Numbered from the stretch's first letter, positions 9,869 to 22,679 are shown. The stretch: 64,000 nt of DNA from an uncultured Pseudoxanthomonas sp. (GCF_946886695.1 NZ_CAMPJD010000008.1:32461-96460), one strand, 5' to 3'. The notes: generated by a model not told the origin, from the sequence alone. Translations and numbers: made by a program.

Positions 9869-10927
9869 TCAGTCGCGTTCCGACGGACGGTCTTGCGGCT
9901 GCGACGCATCCCGCGTCGAACCCAGTTCGTGGAGCACCGCCGTCGCGTAACTCCCCGGCGGCAGGGCGAATGCCAACCGCAACACATCGGTCGACAGCCA
10001 TTGCCAGGCCAGGCCGTCGGGCCGCAATCGCAACGCACGCCGCTCCTGCTTCAGCCCTTCGCGCTCCAGCCCGGCCCGCATCGCGGCCGCATCATCCCCC
10101 TGCAGCGCGCGCTCCTCGCAAAGGCGTGCCGCAGCCTGCACACGCGGCTCTCCCTGGCCCCACAACGGACCGGAGGGATGGATGTCGAAACCGGCCAGCC
10201 GCTGTGCCAGCGCATCGCTCCAGGGTTCCGGCCCGAACACACTGCGGCTGCCCGCCAGCGTCCAGACCTCGCCCTCCAGCCCCCGATTCCAGCTGCCATC
10301 GGCGATCCGGGCCGCCAGCACCCGGTTGAACAGGGCCGAGCGGGCCGCCGACAACAGTATCGAGCGCTGTTCGCGACGCACCCGCCGCCCTGCGAACATC
10401 GCCAATGCCGCCGCGACATTGCCGCCGTCGCGGCCGAACCGCTGTTCGCCGAACCAGTTCGGGAGGCCATGCGCAGCGATGTCGCGCAATCGCGCCTCGA
10501 TGGCATCGGCATCGCCAACGACATCACGCAGCACCAGCTCGAAACGATTGCCCGCCAAGGCGCCGCGCGGGAGCTTGCGTGAATGCCAGGTCGACTCGAT
10601 CACCGCCAGGTCGTCGGACGCAAGGTCCGCCAGATCAGGTGCCGTCTTTCGCGGCAGATGCACGCTGAAACGTTGCCGCGTGACCGCGTGCCGGTCCTTC
10701 AGGCCCGCATACCCCACGCCCATCTCCGCGATGCCCGCCCACGCGGCGATGCGCTTCGCAGCGAACAGGGTGTTCATGCCGCGCTTCTCGACGGTCAGCA
10801 GCAGGTGCTCGCCCTCGCCGGACGGCGCGAAGCCCGGCAATTCCTCCACGAAGAAGTCTTCCGGCGCGTTGCGCATGGTCGCGGACAGCACGGGTGCACC
10901 GAATGCACGGGGCAGCTCTTCGCTCAC
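9869..10927 (-). CDS. truD: tRNA pseudouridine(13) synthase
   Basis: Makes pseudouridine 13 in tRNA. Recognised by [29 protein letters not shown] (GLKD carries the catalytic Asp, near residue 82) and [12 protein letters not shown]. The start is a GTG at 10927 whose last bases overlap the ispF stop (GTGA), giving 352 aa, the family length; the frame extending further upstream lies inside ispF and is Arg-rich. Last gene of the ftsB-ispD-ispF-truD string. Confidence 0.94.
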   Translation of the reverse strand: MSEELPRAFGAPVLSATMRNAPEDFFVEELPGFAPSGEGEHLLLTVEKRGMNTLFAAKRIAAWAGIAEMGVGYAGLKDRHAVTRQRFSVHLPRKTAPDLADLASDDLAVIESTWHSRKLPRGALAGNRFELVLRDVVGDADAIEARLRDIAAHGLPNWFGEQRFGRDGGNVAAALAMFAGRRVRREQRSILLSAARSALFNRVLAARIADGSWNRGLEGEVWTLAGSRSVFGPEPWSDALAQRLAGFDIHPSGPLWGQGEPRVQAAARLCEERALQGDDAAAMRAGLEREGLKQERRALRLRPDGLAWQWLSTDVLRLAFALPPGSYATAVLHELGSTRDASQPQDRPSERD

Positions 10928-11415
10928 GCCTTCACCAGCAGCACGACCGCCTGCGCCGCGATGCCCTCGCCGCGGCCGGTGAACCCCAGCGTTTCGGTGG
11001 TGGTGGCCTTGATGCTGACGGCGTCGACGTCGATATCCAGATCCACCGCGACACATGCGCGCATCGCGCCGGCATGCGGACCGACTTTCGGTCGCTCGCA
11101 GATCACCGTGACATCGACATTGCCGACGCGCCAGCCTCGTTCGCCGATCAGGGCGTTGCAATGACGCACGAATGCGCGACTGTCCTCGCCCTTCCAGCGG
11201 TCATCAGACGGCGGAAAGTGCTTGCCGATATCGCCCAGCGCCAGCGCGCCCAGCATGGCGTCGCACAGCGCATGCAGCACCACGTCGCCATCGCTGTGCG
11301 CGAGCACGCCTCGGTCATGGGGCACGCGCACGCCACCGAGCATGACATGGTCGCCGTCACCGAAGGCGTGCACATCGAAGCCCTGTCCGATGCGGATGTT
11401 CAATGAGTCGGACAT
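10924..11415 (-). CDS. ispF: 2-C-methyl-D-erythritol 2,4-cyclodiphosphate synthase
   Basis: Fifth enzyme of the MEP isoprenoid pathway: cyclises CDP-methylerythritol 2-phosphate and releases CMP. Seen: GQGFDVHAF (metal ligands Asp14 and His16), [20 protein letters not shown], and the C-terminal [12 protein letters not shown]. At 163 aa it is full length. It lies 18 bp downstream of ispD and overlaps the truD GTG start. ispD and ispF are separate genes here, not the IspDF fusion found in some proteobacteria. Confidence 0.97.
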   Translation of the reverse strand: MSDSLNIRIGQGFDVHAFGDGDHVMLGGVRVPHDRGVLAHSDGDVVLHALCDAMLGALALGDIGKHFPPSDDRWKGEDSRAFVRHCNALIGERGWRVGNVDVTVICERPKVGPHAGAMRACVAVDLDIDVDAVSIKATTTETLGFTGRGEGIAAQAVVLLVKA

Positions 11416-11433
11416 GTCGTTCCCGGTTCGGCG

Positions 11434-12129
11434 TCAGCGATCGCGCTGCGCCAGTTCGTAGGCGAACCGCGCCAGGTCCGCCGGCGTGGTGATCTTGAAA
11501 TTGCTTTCGGAGCCTTCCACCAGCAACGGTCGCAGGCCCAGGCGCTCCATCGCCATCGCTTCGTCGGTGACTTCCACACCGTCGGCCGTGGCGGCCTCCA
11601 GCGCACGGGTCAGCTGCAGGCGGCGGAACAACTGCGGGGTGAAGGCACGCCATAGCCGCTCGCGCGGCTCGGTGGCGTCGATGCCGCCATCGTCGCCCGC
11701 ACGCTTCAACGTGTCGCGCACGGGGGCAGCAAGGATGGCACCGACCGGATCGTTGCGGCCGCGCTCCAGCAGTTGCGACAGGTCCGTGAGCGACAGGTTC
11801 GGACGCGCGGCGTCGTGCACCAGCACGAAGTCATCCGCACGCACATCGCCCGGCAGCGACTGCAGACCAGCCAGCACGGACGCCGCACGGCTCGCACCAC
11901 CGACGCAGGCGCGCACCGGCTTGCCCGCGAACTCGGTCCAGCGCGGCCAGTCCTGGTCGTTCTCGGAGACCGGCACCACCGCCCCCTCCACCGCGTCATG
12001 CGCGAACAGGGCCGCCAGCGTGTGCGCAATAAGGGGTGCGCCATCGACAACGAGATACTGCTTGGGAAGCTCGCCGCCGAAACGCGTACCGCGTCCGGCG
12101 GCCGGCACGACGGCCCAGATACGGGCCAT
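11434..12129 (-). CDS. ispD: 2-C-methyl-D-erythritol 4-phosphate cytidylyltransferase
   Basis: Third enzyme of the MEP pathway: transfers CMP from CTP to MEP. The nucleotidyltransferase start [19 protein letters not shown] (about residues 6-24) carries the CTP-binding loop; [10 protein letters not shown] and the C-terminal [16 protein letters not shown] are further family signatures. 231 aa. Its ATG overlaps the ftsB stop by one base (TGATG), which suggests translational coupling. Confidence 0.97.
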   Translation of the reverse strand: MARIWAVVPAAGRGTRFGGELPKQYLVVDGAPLIAHTLAALFAHDAVEGAVVPVSENDQDWPRWTEFAGKPVRACVGGASRAASVLAGLQSLPGDVRADDFVLVHDAARPNLSLTDLSQLLERGRNDPVGAILAAPVRDTLKRAGDDGGIDATEPRERLWRAFTPQLFRRLQLTRALEAATADGVEVTDEAMAMERLGLRPLLVEGSESNFKITTPADLARFAYELAQRDR

Positions 12130-12479
12130 CAGGGAACGGGCTCCCCGACATCACCGTCGCTTCCCGCCTCGTCACTGGTTGCGACCGGTGTCGGCGCAGC
12201 CGGTTCGACCACGCGGTAGAACTTCTCGCCCGGCTTGATCATGCCCAGCTCGCTGCGTGCGCGCTCCTCCACCGCCGACTCACCGGACTTCAGGTCCTCG
12301 ACTTCGGCGGCGAGCGCGTCGTTGCGCTCCTGCAGGCCCGCGTTCTCGCGCTTCTGCGCTTCGACCTGCTGCTCCAGCGCGACGACCTGACCGGAACTGC
12401 CCACGCCGAACCAGAACTTGTACTGCAGCCATCCCAGCAGCAGTACAAGCACCAGCAGGAGCCAGGGCGCCTTGCGCAT
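12129..12479 (-). CDS. ftsB: Cell division protein FtsB
   Basis: Bitopic divisome protein that works with FtsL and FtsQ. Seen: a short cytoplasmic start, one TM ([15 protein letters not shown], about residues 5-20), the conserved FWFGVGS just after it, a coiled coil (about 30-72, ending in [23 protein letters not shown]), and a Pro/Ala-rich tail. 116 aa. The eno-ftsB-ispD order is typical of gammaproteobacteria; ftsB starts 3 bp after the eno stop. Confidence 0.94.
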   Translation of the reverse strand: MRKAPWLLLVLVLLLGWLQYKFWFGVGSSGQVVALEQQVEAQKRENAGLQERNDALAAEVEDLKSGESAVEERARSELGMIKPGEKFYRVVEPAAPTPVATSDEAGSDGDVGEPVP

Positions 12480-12482
12480 GGA

Positions 12483-13778
<1,296 letters not shown>

Positions 13779-13783
13779 TCAGC

Positions 13784-14617
13784 TCAGAGAGTGGATTCGA
13801 GGAAACCGTTCTTCTTGGTGATGCCATCCAGCGCCAGCAGCGTCTCCAGCAGCGCTTCCATCTTGTCCAGCGGCCAGGCATTCGGCCCATCGGACAGGGC
13901 CTTGGCCGGGTCGGGGTGGGTTTCGGCGAACAGGCCCGCCACGCCAACGGCAACCGCCGCGCGCGCCAGCACCGGCACGAACTCGCGCTGACCGCCGGAA
14001 CTGGTGCCCTGCCCACCCGGCAGCTGTACAGAGTGGGTGGCGTCGAACACCACCGGGCAGCCGGTGTCGCGCATCACGCTCAGCGAGCGCATGTCGCTGA
14101 CCAGGTTGTTGTAGCCGAAGGAGGCGCCACGCTCGCAGACCATGATGTCGTGGTTGCCAGTGGACTTGGCCTTCTCGACGACCGGCTTCATATCCCACGG
14201 CGACAGGAACTGGCCTTTCTTGATATTGACCGGCCTGCCCGCGGCGCAGACCTTCCTGATGAAGTCGGTCTGGCGGACGAGGAAGGCAGGCGTCTGCAGC
14301 ACGTCGACGACGGCGGCGACTTCGTCCATCGGGGTGTATTCGTGCACGTCGGTCAGTACCGGCACGCCGACCTGCTTCTTCACCGCATCCAGCACCTTCA
14401 GCCCTTCTTCCATACCGGGGCCACGGAAGCTGGTGCCGGAGGTGCGATTGGCCTTGTCGAAGCTGGACTTGAAGATGAAGTTCATCCCCAGCTTGCCGGT
14501 GATTTCCTTCAGGCGTCCAGCCACGTCGATCTGCAACTGCATCGACTCGATCACGCACGGGCCGGCGATCAGGAAAAGGGGCCGGTCCAGGCCGACGTCA
14601 AAACCACAGAGTTTCAT
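13784..14617 (-). CDS. kdsA: 3-deoxy-8-phosphooctulonate synthase, likely metal-dependent class
   Basis: Condenses PEP and arabinose 5-phosphate to KDO 8-phosphate for lipopolysaccharide core. Seen: [11 protein letters not shown] (Cys21), [27 protein letters not shown] and [12 protein letters not shown]. The Cys in AGPC is the metal ligand of the Aquifex-type enzymes; E. coli KdsA has Asn at that place, so this one is predicted to need a divalent metal. 277 aa from the ATG at 14617. Between pyrG and kdsA lies a repeat element rather than the close spacing seen in the rest of the string. Confidence 0.96.
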   Translation of the reverse strand: MKLCGFDVGLDRPLFLIAGPCVIESMQLQIDVAGRLKEITGKLGMNFIFKSSFDKANRTSGTSFRGPGMEEGLKVLDAVKKQVGVPVLTDVHEYTPMDEVAAVVDVLQTPAFLVRQTDFIRKVCAAGRPVNIKKGQFLSPWDMKPVVEKAKSTGNHDIMVCERGASFGYNNLVSDMRSLSVMRDTGCPVVFDATHSVQLPGGQGTSSGGQREFVPVLARAAVAVGVAGLFAETHPDPAKALSDGPNAWPLDKMEALLETLLALDGITKKNGFLESTL

Positions 14618-14637
14618 GCATTCACCTTTGGTCAGAG

Positions 14638-14760
14638 CCCCTCTCCCCCCGGGAGAGGGGTTGGGGTGAGGGTACGGCGGAATCAGCAAGGCTGGAACAT
14701 CCCGGACTTCGCCGTACCCTCATCCGCCCCTTCGGGGCACCTTCTCCCGGAGGGAGAAGG
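14638..14760. repeat. Nested inverted-repeat intergenic element
   Basis: A 123-bp element fills the kdsA-pyrG gap. It has a hairpin of the CCCTCTCCC / GGGAGAGGG type at 14638-14660, then long arms with the core GAGGGTACGGCG (about 14667-14681) answered by CGCCGTACCCTCA (about 14709-14722), a small CCCCTTCGGGG-type hairpin and a last stem CCTTCTCCC / GGGAGAAGG at 14740-14760. This is the architecture of the REP-like palindromes common in Xanthomonadaceae and pseudomonads. It may also act as terminator or 3' stabiliser for pyrG. Confidence 0.8.
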
Positions 14761-14769
14761 AACAAGCCT

Positions 14770-16569
<1,800 letters not shown>

Positions 16570-16821
16570 TCAGGGCTTGCGCTCTTCCTCTTCCTCGCCG
16601 GCCTTCTTCTGCTGACCTTCGGCGGCCTTGCGCTTGGCGGCGGCTTCGTTTGCAGCGCGGCGGCGCGCCTTGGCCTCCGGATCGGAGGGATCAGTGGTCT
16701 GGGACTGGTCCTGCTTGGGCTTGTCGGCGTCGGCACCGCTCCGGGACTGGGCAAACGCCTGGACCGCGAACAGCGCGCCGAAGGCAGCGGCGGACAGCAG
16801 CAACAGGTTGCGGGACTTCAT
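16570..16821 (-). CDS. Small exported, highly charged protein
   Basis: An 83-residue product with a Sec signal peptide (MKSRNLLLLSAAAFGALFAVQ, cleavage near AFA-QS, residue 25). The mature part has no hydrophobic core: Asp/Lys/Gln-rich first, then an Ala/Arg/Lys helix-like stretch and a tail with five consecutive Glu. It looks intrinsically disordered or a single charged helix. I do not recognise a family. Divergent from the next exported-protein gene (162 bp between starts). The same reading frame stays open opposite parE for 3 kb, but only this end has a signal peptide. Confidence 0.65.
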   Translation of the reverse strand: MKSRNLLLLSAAAFGALFAVQAFAQSRSGADADKPKQDQSQTTDPSDPEAKARRRAANEAAAKRKAAEGQQKKAGEEEEERKP

Positions 16822-16983
16822 GACGGGGCTCCTGGTGGATGGCGGGAATCTGGGGGCACCGGATGGTGTTCCCAAGGGCGTCCCTGTCCACGCGCGCAGT
16901 TTCAGCGTGTGCGACTGAACATGGCAAAAATCCGGGGCAGGCGGCACACTGCCGCACCCGTCAATCCCGACAGAGGACGTTGC

Positions 16984-17694
16984 ATGCGCTTCTCCCTCCG
17001 ACTGCTCGCCGCGCTCGCAGCCTTGGCCCTGCTGCCGGCGACCGCGTGGGCGCAACGCATGCCCCTGCCTCTGAAGGACATCCGCCTGGACCAGGTGGCG
17101 CAGGACACCCAGCGCACCCATATGGTGGATGACACCATGGAACTGGTCTGGGTCATACCACCGGTCTACTGGCATGTTTCCGCCGCCCAGCAACAAGGCT
17201 TGTCCGACGCCGACCGCAAGCAGTTCATCGCGCAACTCGATGACTATCTGCTCATCGCCATGGTGCGCGGCAAGGTGGGCGTCGCCGGCATCGACGAATT
17301 CGCCGACAGCGACACGATGTTCAGCGACATGCACTTCCTCGACGCGACGGGTGCGGCCCACGCACCGATGGCGCCCACGCGCATCCCCGCACAGCTGAAG
17401 AACCTGCTTTCCATCCTCCGCCCCGTGATGGCCAACATGCTGGGGCCGATGGGCGACAACATGCATTTTGCCGTGCTCGATGCACGCGACGCCAAAGGCA
17501 AGCTCCTGTTCGACCCGATGGCGGACGGCCGCGTGCAGGTACGCACCTCGCTCGACACCTACAGCTTCCGCACGCCGCTCGGCAGCCTGCTGCCGGCCCG
17601 GCACGACGCCAGGACCGGCGAGAGCTTCCCTGGCGACTATCTCTTCAATCCCTATACCGGCGGCGCCCTGCAGGGCGCCGCGCAGCCCCGCTGA
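16984..17694 (+). CDS. Predicted periplasmic protein of unknown function
   Basis: 236-aa exported protein: signal peptide MRFSLRLLAALAALALLP cleaved near AWA-QR (residue 22). The mature part begins MPLPLKDIRLDQVAQDTQRTH and includes LIAMVRGKVGVAGIDEFADSDTM, which looks like a stress- or stimulus-reporting domain common in Xanthomonadaceae hypothetical proteins, but I cannot name it. No catalytic motif stands out. The ATG at 16984 has AGAGGA upstream; it ends 15 bp before parE and probably reads into it. Confidence 0.75.
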   Translation: MRFSLRLLAALAALALLPATAWAQRMPLPLKDIRLDQVAQDTQRTHMVDDTMELVWVIPPVYWHVSAAQQQGLSDADRKQFIAQLDDYLLIAMVRGKVGVAGIDEFADSDTMFSDMHFLDATGAAHAPMAPTRIPAQLKNLLSILRPVMANMLGPMGDNMHFAVLDARDAKGKLLFDPMADGRVQVRTSLDTYSFRTPLGSLLPARHDARTGESFPGDYLFNPYTGGALQGAAQPR

Positions 17695-17709
17695 GAACCC
17701 GCACGCACC

Positions 17710-19599
17710 ATGAGCAGCCGCTACAACGCCGCCGACATCGAAGTCCTTTCCGGCCTTGACCCCGTCAAGCGCCGTCCGGGCATGTACACGGACACCTCGC
17801 GCCCGAACCACCTGGCGCAGGAAGTCATCGACAACGCAGTGGACGAGGCCCTGGCCGGCCACGCCGGCAGCATCGAGGTCACCCTGTACAAGGATGGCAG
17901 CTGCGAGGTCAGCGACGATGGCCGCGGCATGCCCGTGGATATCCATCCCGAGGAAAAGATCCCGGGCGTGGAACTGATCCTTACCCGTCTGCACGCGGGC
18001 GGCAAGTTCAGCAACAAGAACTACACCTTCTCCGGCGGCCTGCACGGCGTCGGGGTCAGCGTGGTCAATGCGCTGTCCACGCTGGTGGAAGTGCACATCA
18101 AGCGCGAAGGCAGCGAACACCGCATCACCTTCCGCAACGGCGACCGCGCCACGCCGCTGGAAGTGGTCGGCAGCGTGGGCAAGAAGAACACCGGCACCCG
18201 CGTGCGTTTCTGGGCCGATCCCAAGTATTTCGATACACCCAAGTTCAACGTGCGCGCGCTCAAGCACCTGCTGCGCGCCAAGGCCGTGCTGTGCCCAGGC
18301 CTGAACGTGACCCTGTTCGACGAAGCAAGCGGCGAGCGCGACAGCTGGCATTTCGAAGACGGCCTGCGTGACTACCTGCGGGGTGAAATGGCGGGCCGCG
18401 AACTGCTGCCGCCGGACATCTTCGTCGGTCAGCTGAAGAAGGACAGCGAGGTCGTCGACTGGGCCGTGGCCTGGGTGCCGGAAGGCGAACTGGTGCAGGA
18501 AAGCTACGTAAACCTGATTCCCACCGCCCAGCACGGCACGCACGTGAACGGCCTGCGCAGCGGCCTGACCGATGCGTTGCGCGAGTTCTGCGATTTCCGC
18601 AACCTGCTGCCGCGCGGCGTGAAACTGGCGCCGGAGGATGTGTGGGACCGCGTCGCGTTCGTGTTGTCGTTGAAGATGACCGACCCGCAGTTCAGTGGCC
18701 AGACCAAGGAACGCCTGTCGTCGCGCCAGGCCGCCGGCTTCATCGAAGGCGCGGCCCATGATGCCTTCAGTCTGTGGTTGAACCAGCACGTCGAGCTTGG
18801 CGAGAAGATCGCGCAGATCGCCATCGAGCGCGCCAGTGCGCGCCTGAAGACCGAGAAGCAGGTCATCCGCAAGAAGGTCACGCAGGGCCCCGCCCTGCCT
18901 GGCAAGCTGGCCGACTGCATCAGCCAGGACCTGTCGCGCACCGAGCTGTTCCTGGTGGAAGGCGACTCCGCAGGCGGCAGTGCCAAGCAGGCGCGCGACA
19001 AGGATTTCCAGGCCATCCTGCCGCTGCGCGGCAAGATCCTGAACACCTGGGAAGTCGCCAGCACGTCGGTGCTCGCTTCCGACGAAGTGCACAACCTCGC
19101 CATCGCCATCGGTTGCGATCCCGGCAAGGACGACATCAGCGGTCTGCGCTACGGCAAGGTTGTGATCCTGGCCGACGCCGACTCCGACGGCCTCCACATC
19201 GCCACCCTGCTGGCCGCCCTGTTCCTGCGCCATTTCCCGGCGCTGGTGCAGGCGGGCCATGTGTTCGTCGCCATGCCGCCGCTGTTCCGCGTGGATGTGG
19301 GCAAGCAGGTGTTCTATGCACTGGACGAGGAGGAGAAGCGCCTGCTGCTGGAGAAGATCGAGCGCGAGAAGATCCGCGGCCAGGTCAACACGACCCGCTT
19401 CAAGGGCCTCGGCGAAATGAACCCCGCCCAGTTGCGCGAATCCACGATCCACCCCGATACGCGGCGGCTGGTGCAGCTGACCGTGGATGACAGCCTGCAG
19501 ACACACGGCCTGATGGACATGCTGCTGGCCAAGAAGCGCGCGGGCGACCGCAAGACGTGGCTGGAAGCGAAGGGCGACCTGGCTTCCCTCGAAGTCTGA
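17710..19599 (+). CDS. parE: DNA topoisomerase IV subunit B
   Basis: ATPase subunit of topoisomerase IV, which decatenates sister chromosomes. GHKL ATPase motifs: EVIDNAVDEALAG (near residue 40) and GLHGVGVSVVNAL. The TOPRIM domain has EGDSAGGSAKQARD (Glu near 417) and ADADSDGLHI (near 488). 629 aa, full length. The start MSSRYNAADIEVL agrees with ParE rather than GyrB, and the lack of the GyrB C-terminal insertion supports ParE. parC is not in this window. Confidence 0.95.
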   Translation: MSSRYNAADIEVLSGLDPVKRRPGMYTDTSRPNHLAQEVIDNAVDEALAGHAGSIEVTLYKDGSCEVSDDGRGMPVDIHPEEKIPGVELILTRLHAGGKFSNKNYTFSGGLHGVGVSVVNALSTLVEVHIKREGSEHRITFRNGDRATPLEVVGSVGKKNTGTRVRFWADPKYFDTPKFNVRALKHLLRAKAVLCPGLNVTLFDEASGERDSWHFEDGLRDYLRGEMAGRELLPPDIFVGQLKKDSEVVDWAVAWVPEGELVQESYVNLIPTAQHGTHVNGLRSGLTDALREFCDFRNLLPRGVKLAPEDVWDRVAFVLSLKMTDPQFSGQTKERLSSRQAAGFIEGAAHDAFSLWLNQHVELGEKIAQIAIERASARLKTEKQVIRKKVTQGPALPGKLADCISQDLSRTELFLVEGDSAGGSAKQARDKDFQAILPLRGKILNTWEVASTSVLASDEVHNLAIAIGCDPGKDDISGLRYGKVVILADADSDGLHIATLLAALFLRHFPALVQAGHVFVAMPPLFRVDVGKQVFYALDEEEKRLLLEKIEREKIRGQVNTTRFKGLGEMNPAQLRESTIHPDTRRLVQLTVDDSLQTHGLMDMLLAKKRAGDRKTWLEAKGDLASLEV

Positions 19600-19716
19600 A
19601 ATCCGGCGGCGATTGAGTATCAGGGGCCGTTGCGGTGGCCCCGTCGCGCATGATGGCGGCGCCATGGCGGGCACGGTTCAACATGCCGTTCACCCTCCCG
19701 GTGAGATAACGCAGGC

Positions 19717-20859
19717 ATGGCGCAGACACCACCGCACAACGCCCATCCCTACACCTTCGGACTCGAGGAGGAATACTTCCTCGTGCGCAGCAACGGCCGG
19801 CGCCTGCGCCACATGCCTCGCCGCTTCTTCGAGGAATGCCGCAACACCCTGGGGGACCATTTCGGCAGCGAGATGCTGCAGACCCAGGTCGAAGTGCAGA
19901 CCCGGGTACACGACGCCCCCTCTGACGCAGAATCCGATCTGCTGGCATTGCGTCGCAGCGTGAGTGGCGTTGCGCGCAGGCATGGGTTGGGGATCCTGGC
20001 GGCGGGCACGCATCCTTCGGCGCAATGGCGCGGGCAGCTCAGCACCGACAAGCCCCACTACGACCATGTGATGGATGAGCTGCAGATGCTCGGTCACCGC
20101 AACCTGTTGTGCGGACTGCATGTGCACGTGCAACCTACTGATCCTTCCTCGCGTGTCGCGCTGATGGCACGCATGCAACCTTTCCTGCCGTTGCTGCTGG
20201 CGTTCAGTACGTCGTCACCGTTCTGGATGGGGCACGCCACCGGGCTGATGGGATATCGGCAGACCGCCTACCAGGAGATTCCGCGAACCGGGCTGCCACC
20301 ACTGTTCCGCGACCAGTCGGAATACGATCGCTACGTGCAACGCATGGTCGACGGCCGCGCCATTCCGGATGCGAGCTTCCTGTGGTGGGCGCTGCGGCCT
20401 TCGCTCGCCTTTCCGACACTGGAACTGCGTGTCACCGACGCGTGTACCGATCCGCGTGACGCATTGGCGATCGCGCAGTTGTTCCGCTGTCTGGTAAGGC
20501 ACCTGGAGCGCAGACCGGTCCTGCATGCGGAACTGGGGGCCGGCGACCAGGCCGTGGTTGCGGAGAACCTGTGGCGTGCACAGCGTTATGGCTTCGATGC
20601 TGGGCTGATCGACCTGGGCAGCCGACGCCTGGTCTCCGTGCGCGAGATGCTGGACAACACGCTCGATGCATTGACCAACGATATCGACGCGCTGGCATGC
20701 CGGCCACAGATCGATCGCTTCTGGCACATCCTCGATGAAGGCACCAGCGCCCATCGGCAACTGCAGTTGCACCGCGAACGCCGCCTGGCCGGTGACACGC
20801 ATGCCGAGGCTCTCACCCATGTGGTGCAGTGGCTCGCGCGCGCAAGCGCCGCCGCATGA
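19717..20859 (+). CDS. GCS2/YbdK-type carboxylate-amine ligase
   Basis: ATP-dependent glutamate-cysteine-ligase-like enzyme of the GCS2 family. Seen: FGLEEEYFLV at residues 14-23 (the metal-binding Glu triad of GCS family 2), HVHVQPTD, and the late LRPSLAFPTLELRVTDACTDP, which is the substrate-site region. E. coli YbdK has only weak gamma-glutamyl-cysteine ligase activity, so the physiological substrate is open. 380 aa. Convergent with the EamA transporter gene, 13 bp apart. Preceded by a GGGGCC / GGCCCC hairpin at about 19623-19642 just past parE. Confidence 0.85.
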   Translation: MAQTPPHNAHPYTFGLEEEYFLVRSNGRRLRHMPRRFFEECRNTLGDHFGSEMLQTQVEVQTRVHDAPSDAESDLLALRRSVSGVARRHGLGILAAGTHPSAQWRGQLSTDKPHYDHVMDELQMLGHRNLLCGLHVHVQPTDPSSRVALMARMQPFLPLLLAFSTSSPFWMGHATGLMGYRQTAYQEIPRTGLPPLFRDQSEYDRYVQRMVDGRAIPDASFLWWALRPSLAFPTLELRVTDACTDPRDALAIAQLFRCLVRHLERRPVLHAELGAGDQAVVAENLWRAQRYGFDAGLIDLGSRRLVSVREMLDNTLDALTNDIDALACRPQIDRFWHILDEGTSAHRQLQLHRERRLAGDTHAEALTHVVQWLARASAAA

Positions 20860-20872
20860 CCGGTCTGCGCGC

Positions 20873-21856
20873 TCAGCGCACGATGGCCTTCTGCTGCGAC
20901 ACCACGAAAACACCCGCCATCACCAGTACCGTACCCGCGATCTGCCACGGACCCATCGGCTCGCCCAGCAACAACAGGCTGAGCACGATGGTCGACACCG
21001 GGCCGATCATGCCGACCTGCGCTGCCAGTGCAGAACCGATACGGGCCACGGCCATCATGACCGCCAGCACCGGCAACACCGTACACAGCGTGCCGTTTAC
21101 CAGCGACAGCGCGTACACCTCCCACGGCAGCACCAGCGCGTCGAGCGGCCGGAGCAACAGGAACTGGAGCAGGCAAAGCACGCTGGCCACACTGCTGGCG
21201 TACGCCGTCAGGCGTACCGCACCGACGCGCGCCACCACTTCACCGCTGCCAACGAGGTAGAGCGCATAGGCCAGCGCACTGCCGAACACCAGCACGCTGC
21301 CGAGCGCGATGTTGGAACCGCCTGCCTGCAGGTCATGACCAAATGCCAGGGCCACGCCGGCATAGCTGACTCCCAGCGCCCACGCTTGCCTGCGCGAGAT
21401 GCGCTTGCGGAACGCCAACCAGCCGATCAGCGCCACCAACGTCGGCGTGAGGTACAGGATCAACCGCTCCAGCGTGGCGGTGATGTACGCCAGACCCGCG
21501 AAGTCGAGGAAACTGGCCAGGTAGTAGCCGAGGAAACCCAGCAGCAGGATCCTGCCCAGGTCATCCTTCGACAGCGCCGCGCTGCGCCGCGCGGCCCACA
21601 GTCCCATGAGCATGAAGAACGGGAACGCGACCAGCATGCGCAGCGCCAGCAAGGTCACCGCGTCGGCACCGTAGCGATAGCCCAGCTTGACGATGATCGC
21701 CTTGCCGGAAAAGGCGATGGCACCCAGGGCGGCGAGCAGCAGGCCGGAGCGGCTGACCGCGTGCAGGTCCGGCCGCGCCTGCGGCGCTTCCACTGCCTCG
21801 GCCGGCGCCACGTCGAGTGGCTGCGCCAGTTCGTCTTCCGCTTGCGGCTGTGTCAT
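20873..21856 (-). CDS. EamA-domain DMT-superfamily transporter
   Basis: Inner-membrane exporter-type protein with about ten TM segments in two EamA repeats; 327 aa. A hydrophilic N-terminal tail of about 30 residues precedes TM1 (LLLAALGAIAFSGKAIIVK). The second repeat includes LYLVGSGEVVARVGAVRLTAYA and the C-terminal LLLGEPMGPWQIAGTVLVMAGV, the typical DMT ending. Substrate cannot be assigned. It follows hutG on the same strand with 10 bp between, so the two probably form an operon. Confidence 0.85.
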   Translation of the reverse strand: MTQPQAEDELAQPLDVAPAEAVEAPQARPDLHAVSRSGLLLAALGAIAFSGKAIIVKLGYRYGADAVTLLALRMLVAFPFFMLMGLWAARRSAALSKDDLGRILLLGFLGYYLASFLDFAGLAYITATLERLILYLTPTLVALIGWLAFRKRISRRQAWALGVSYAGVALAFGHDLQAGGSNIALGSVLVFGSALAYALYLVGSGEVVARVGAVRLTAYASSVASVLCLLQFLLLRPLDALVLPWEVYALSLVNGTLCTVLPVLAVMMAVARIGSALAAQVGMIGPVSTIVLSLLLLGEPMGPWQIAGTVLVMAGVFVVSQQKAIVR

Positions 21857-21866
21857 GGCGACCGCT

Positions 21867-22643
21867 TCACGCCAGCGTGCATTCCAGCAGGCGACGGATC
21901 AGCACCCGCGTGCGCGCGGCGCGCTCGGGCAGGTAGGCGAAGCTGTCTTCGTCCATATAGTTCAGCTGCGCCAGTTCGAGCTGCACCGCCTGGATGCCCC
22001 GGGTAACATCGGCGTAATGGCGGGTGATGTAACCGCCGCGGAATCGACCATTCACGACGAAGCTGAAGTCCGCCTGCGACGCAAGCACGCCTTCCAGTGC
22101 GTGCTGCAGGCCCGGCGAACAGCTCGCTCCACCGGCGGTGCCGAGATTGAAATCGGGCAGGCGACCCTCGAACAGGAAGGGCACCTCGCTGCGGATGGAA
22201 TGGCCTTCCCACAGCACGACGCGCCCGTGAGCTTCGTGGAGGCGCGCGATCTCGGCCCGCAGGGCTCGATGATAGGGTCGCCAGTAGGTGTCCACGCGTG
22301 CCGCGATCTCCTCCGGCGTCGGCTCCTGTCCCTGCAGATAGACGGACTCGCCGCTGAAACGCACGACGGGGCACAGGCTGGTGGTGTTCTGGCCCGGATA
22401 GAGCGAAACATCATCCTCGGGCCGGTTGAGGTCGACCACATAGCGCGAGTACGCAGGCACGAGGATCGATGCGCCCATTCCGCGCGCGAAGGCATACAAC
22501 TCGGCGACATGCCAGTCGGTATCCGGCACGCGGCGTGCCTCCGTCGTCAGGCGCGCAACGAGTTCGTCCGGCAGCGCGGTGCCGTGGTGCGGCAGGCTGA
22601 TGAGCAGCGGCGCCGTGCCGCGATACAGGGTGTAGGTATCCAT
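21867..22643 (-). CDS. hutG: N-formylglutamate amidohydrolase (HutG type)
   Basis: Hydrolyses N-formylglutamate to glutamate and formate, the last step of one histidine-degradation route. Family features: PLLISLPHHGTALP near the start, YVVDLNRPEDD, WEGHSIRSEVP (His/Glu) and FNLGTAGGASC. 258 aa from the ATG at 22643. No other hut gene is in the window, so it is either part of a scattered pathway or deformylates another N-formyl amino acid. It precedes the EamA transporter and lies 37 bp downstream of the glutathione reductase gene, all leftward. Confidence 0.88.
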   Translation of the reverse strand: MDTYTLYRGTAPLLISLPHHGTALPDELVARLTTEARRVPDTDWHVAELYAFARGMGASILVPAYSRYVVDLNRPEDDVSLYPGQNTTSLCPVVRFSGESVYLQGQEPTPEEIAARVDTYWRPYHRALRAEIARLHEAHGRVVLWEGHSIRSEVPFLFEGRLPDFNLGTAGGASCSPGLQHALEGVLASQADFSFVVNGRFRGGYITRHYADVTRGIQAVQLELAQLNYMDEDSFAYLPERAARTRVLIRRLLECTLA

Positions 22644-22679
22644 ACCGCCATTGTATCGCCGCACCCACCGTGGCAGGCG

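Noticed and set aside
16822..19674. Long leftward frame opposite parE, continuous with the small exported protein
   Set aside because: Only its last 83 codons have a signal peptide and start; the rest is the antisense of parE.
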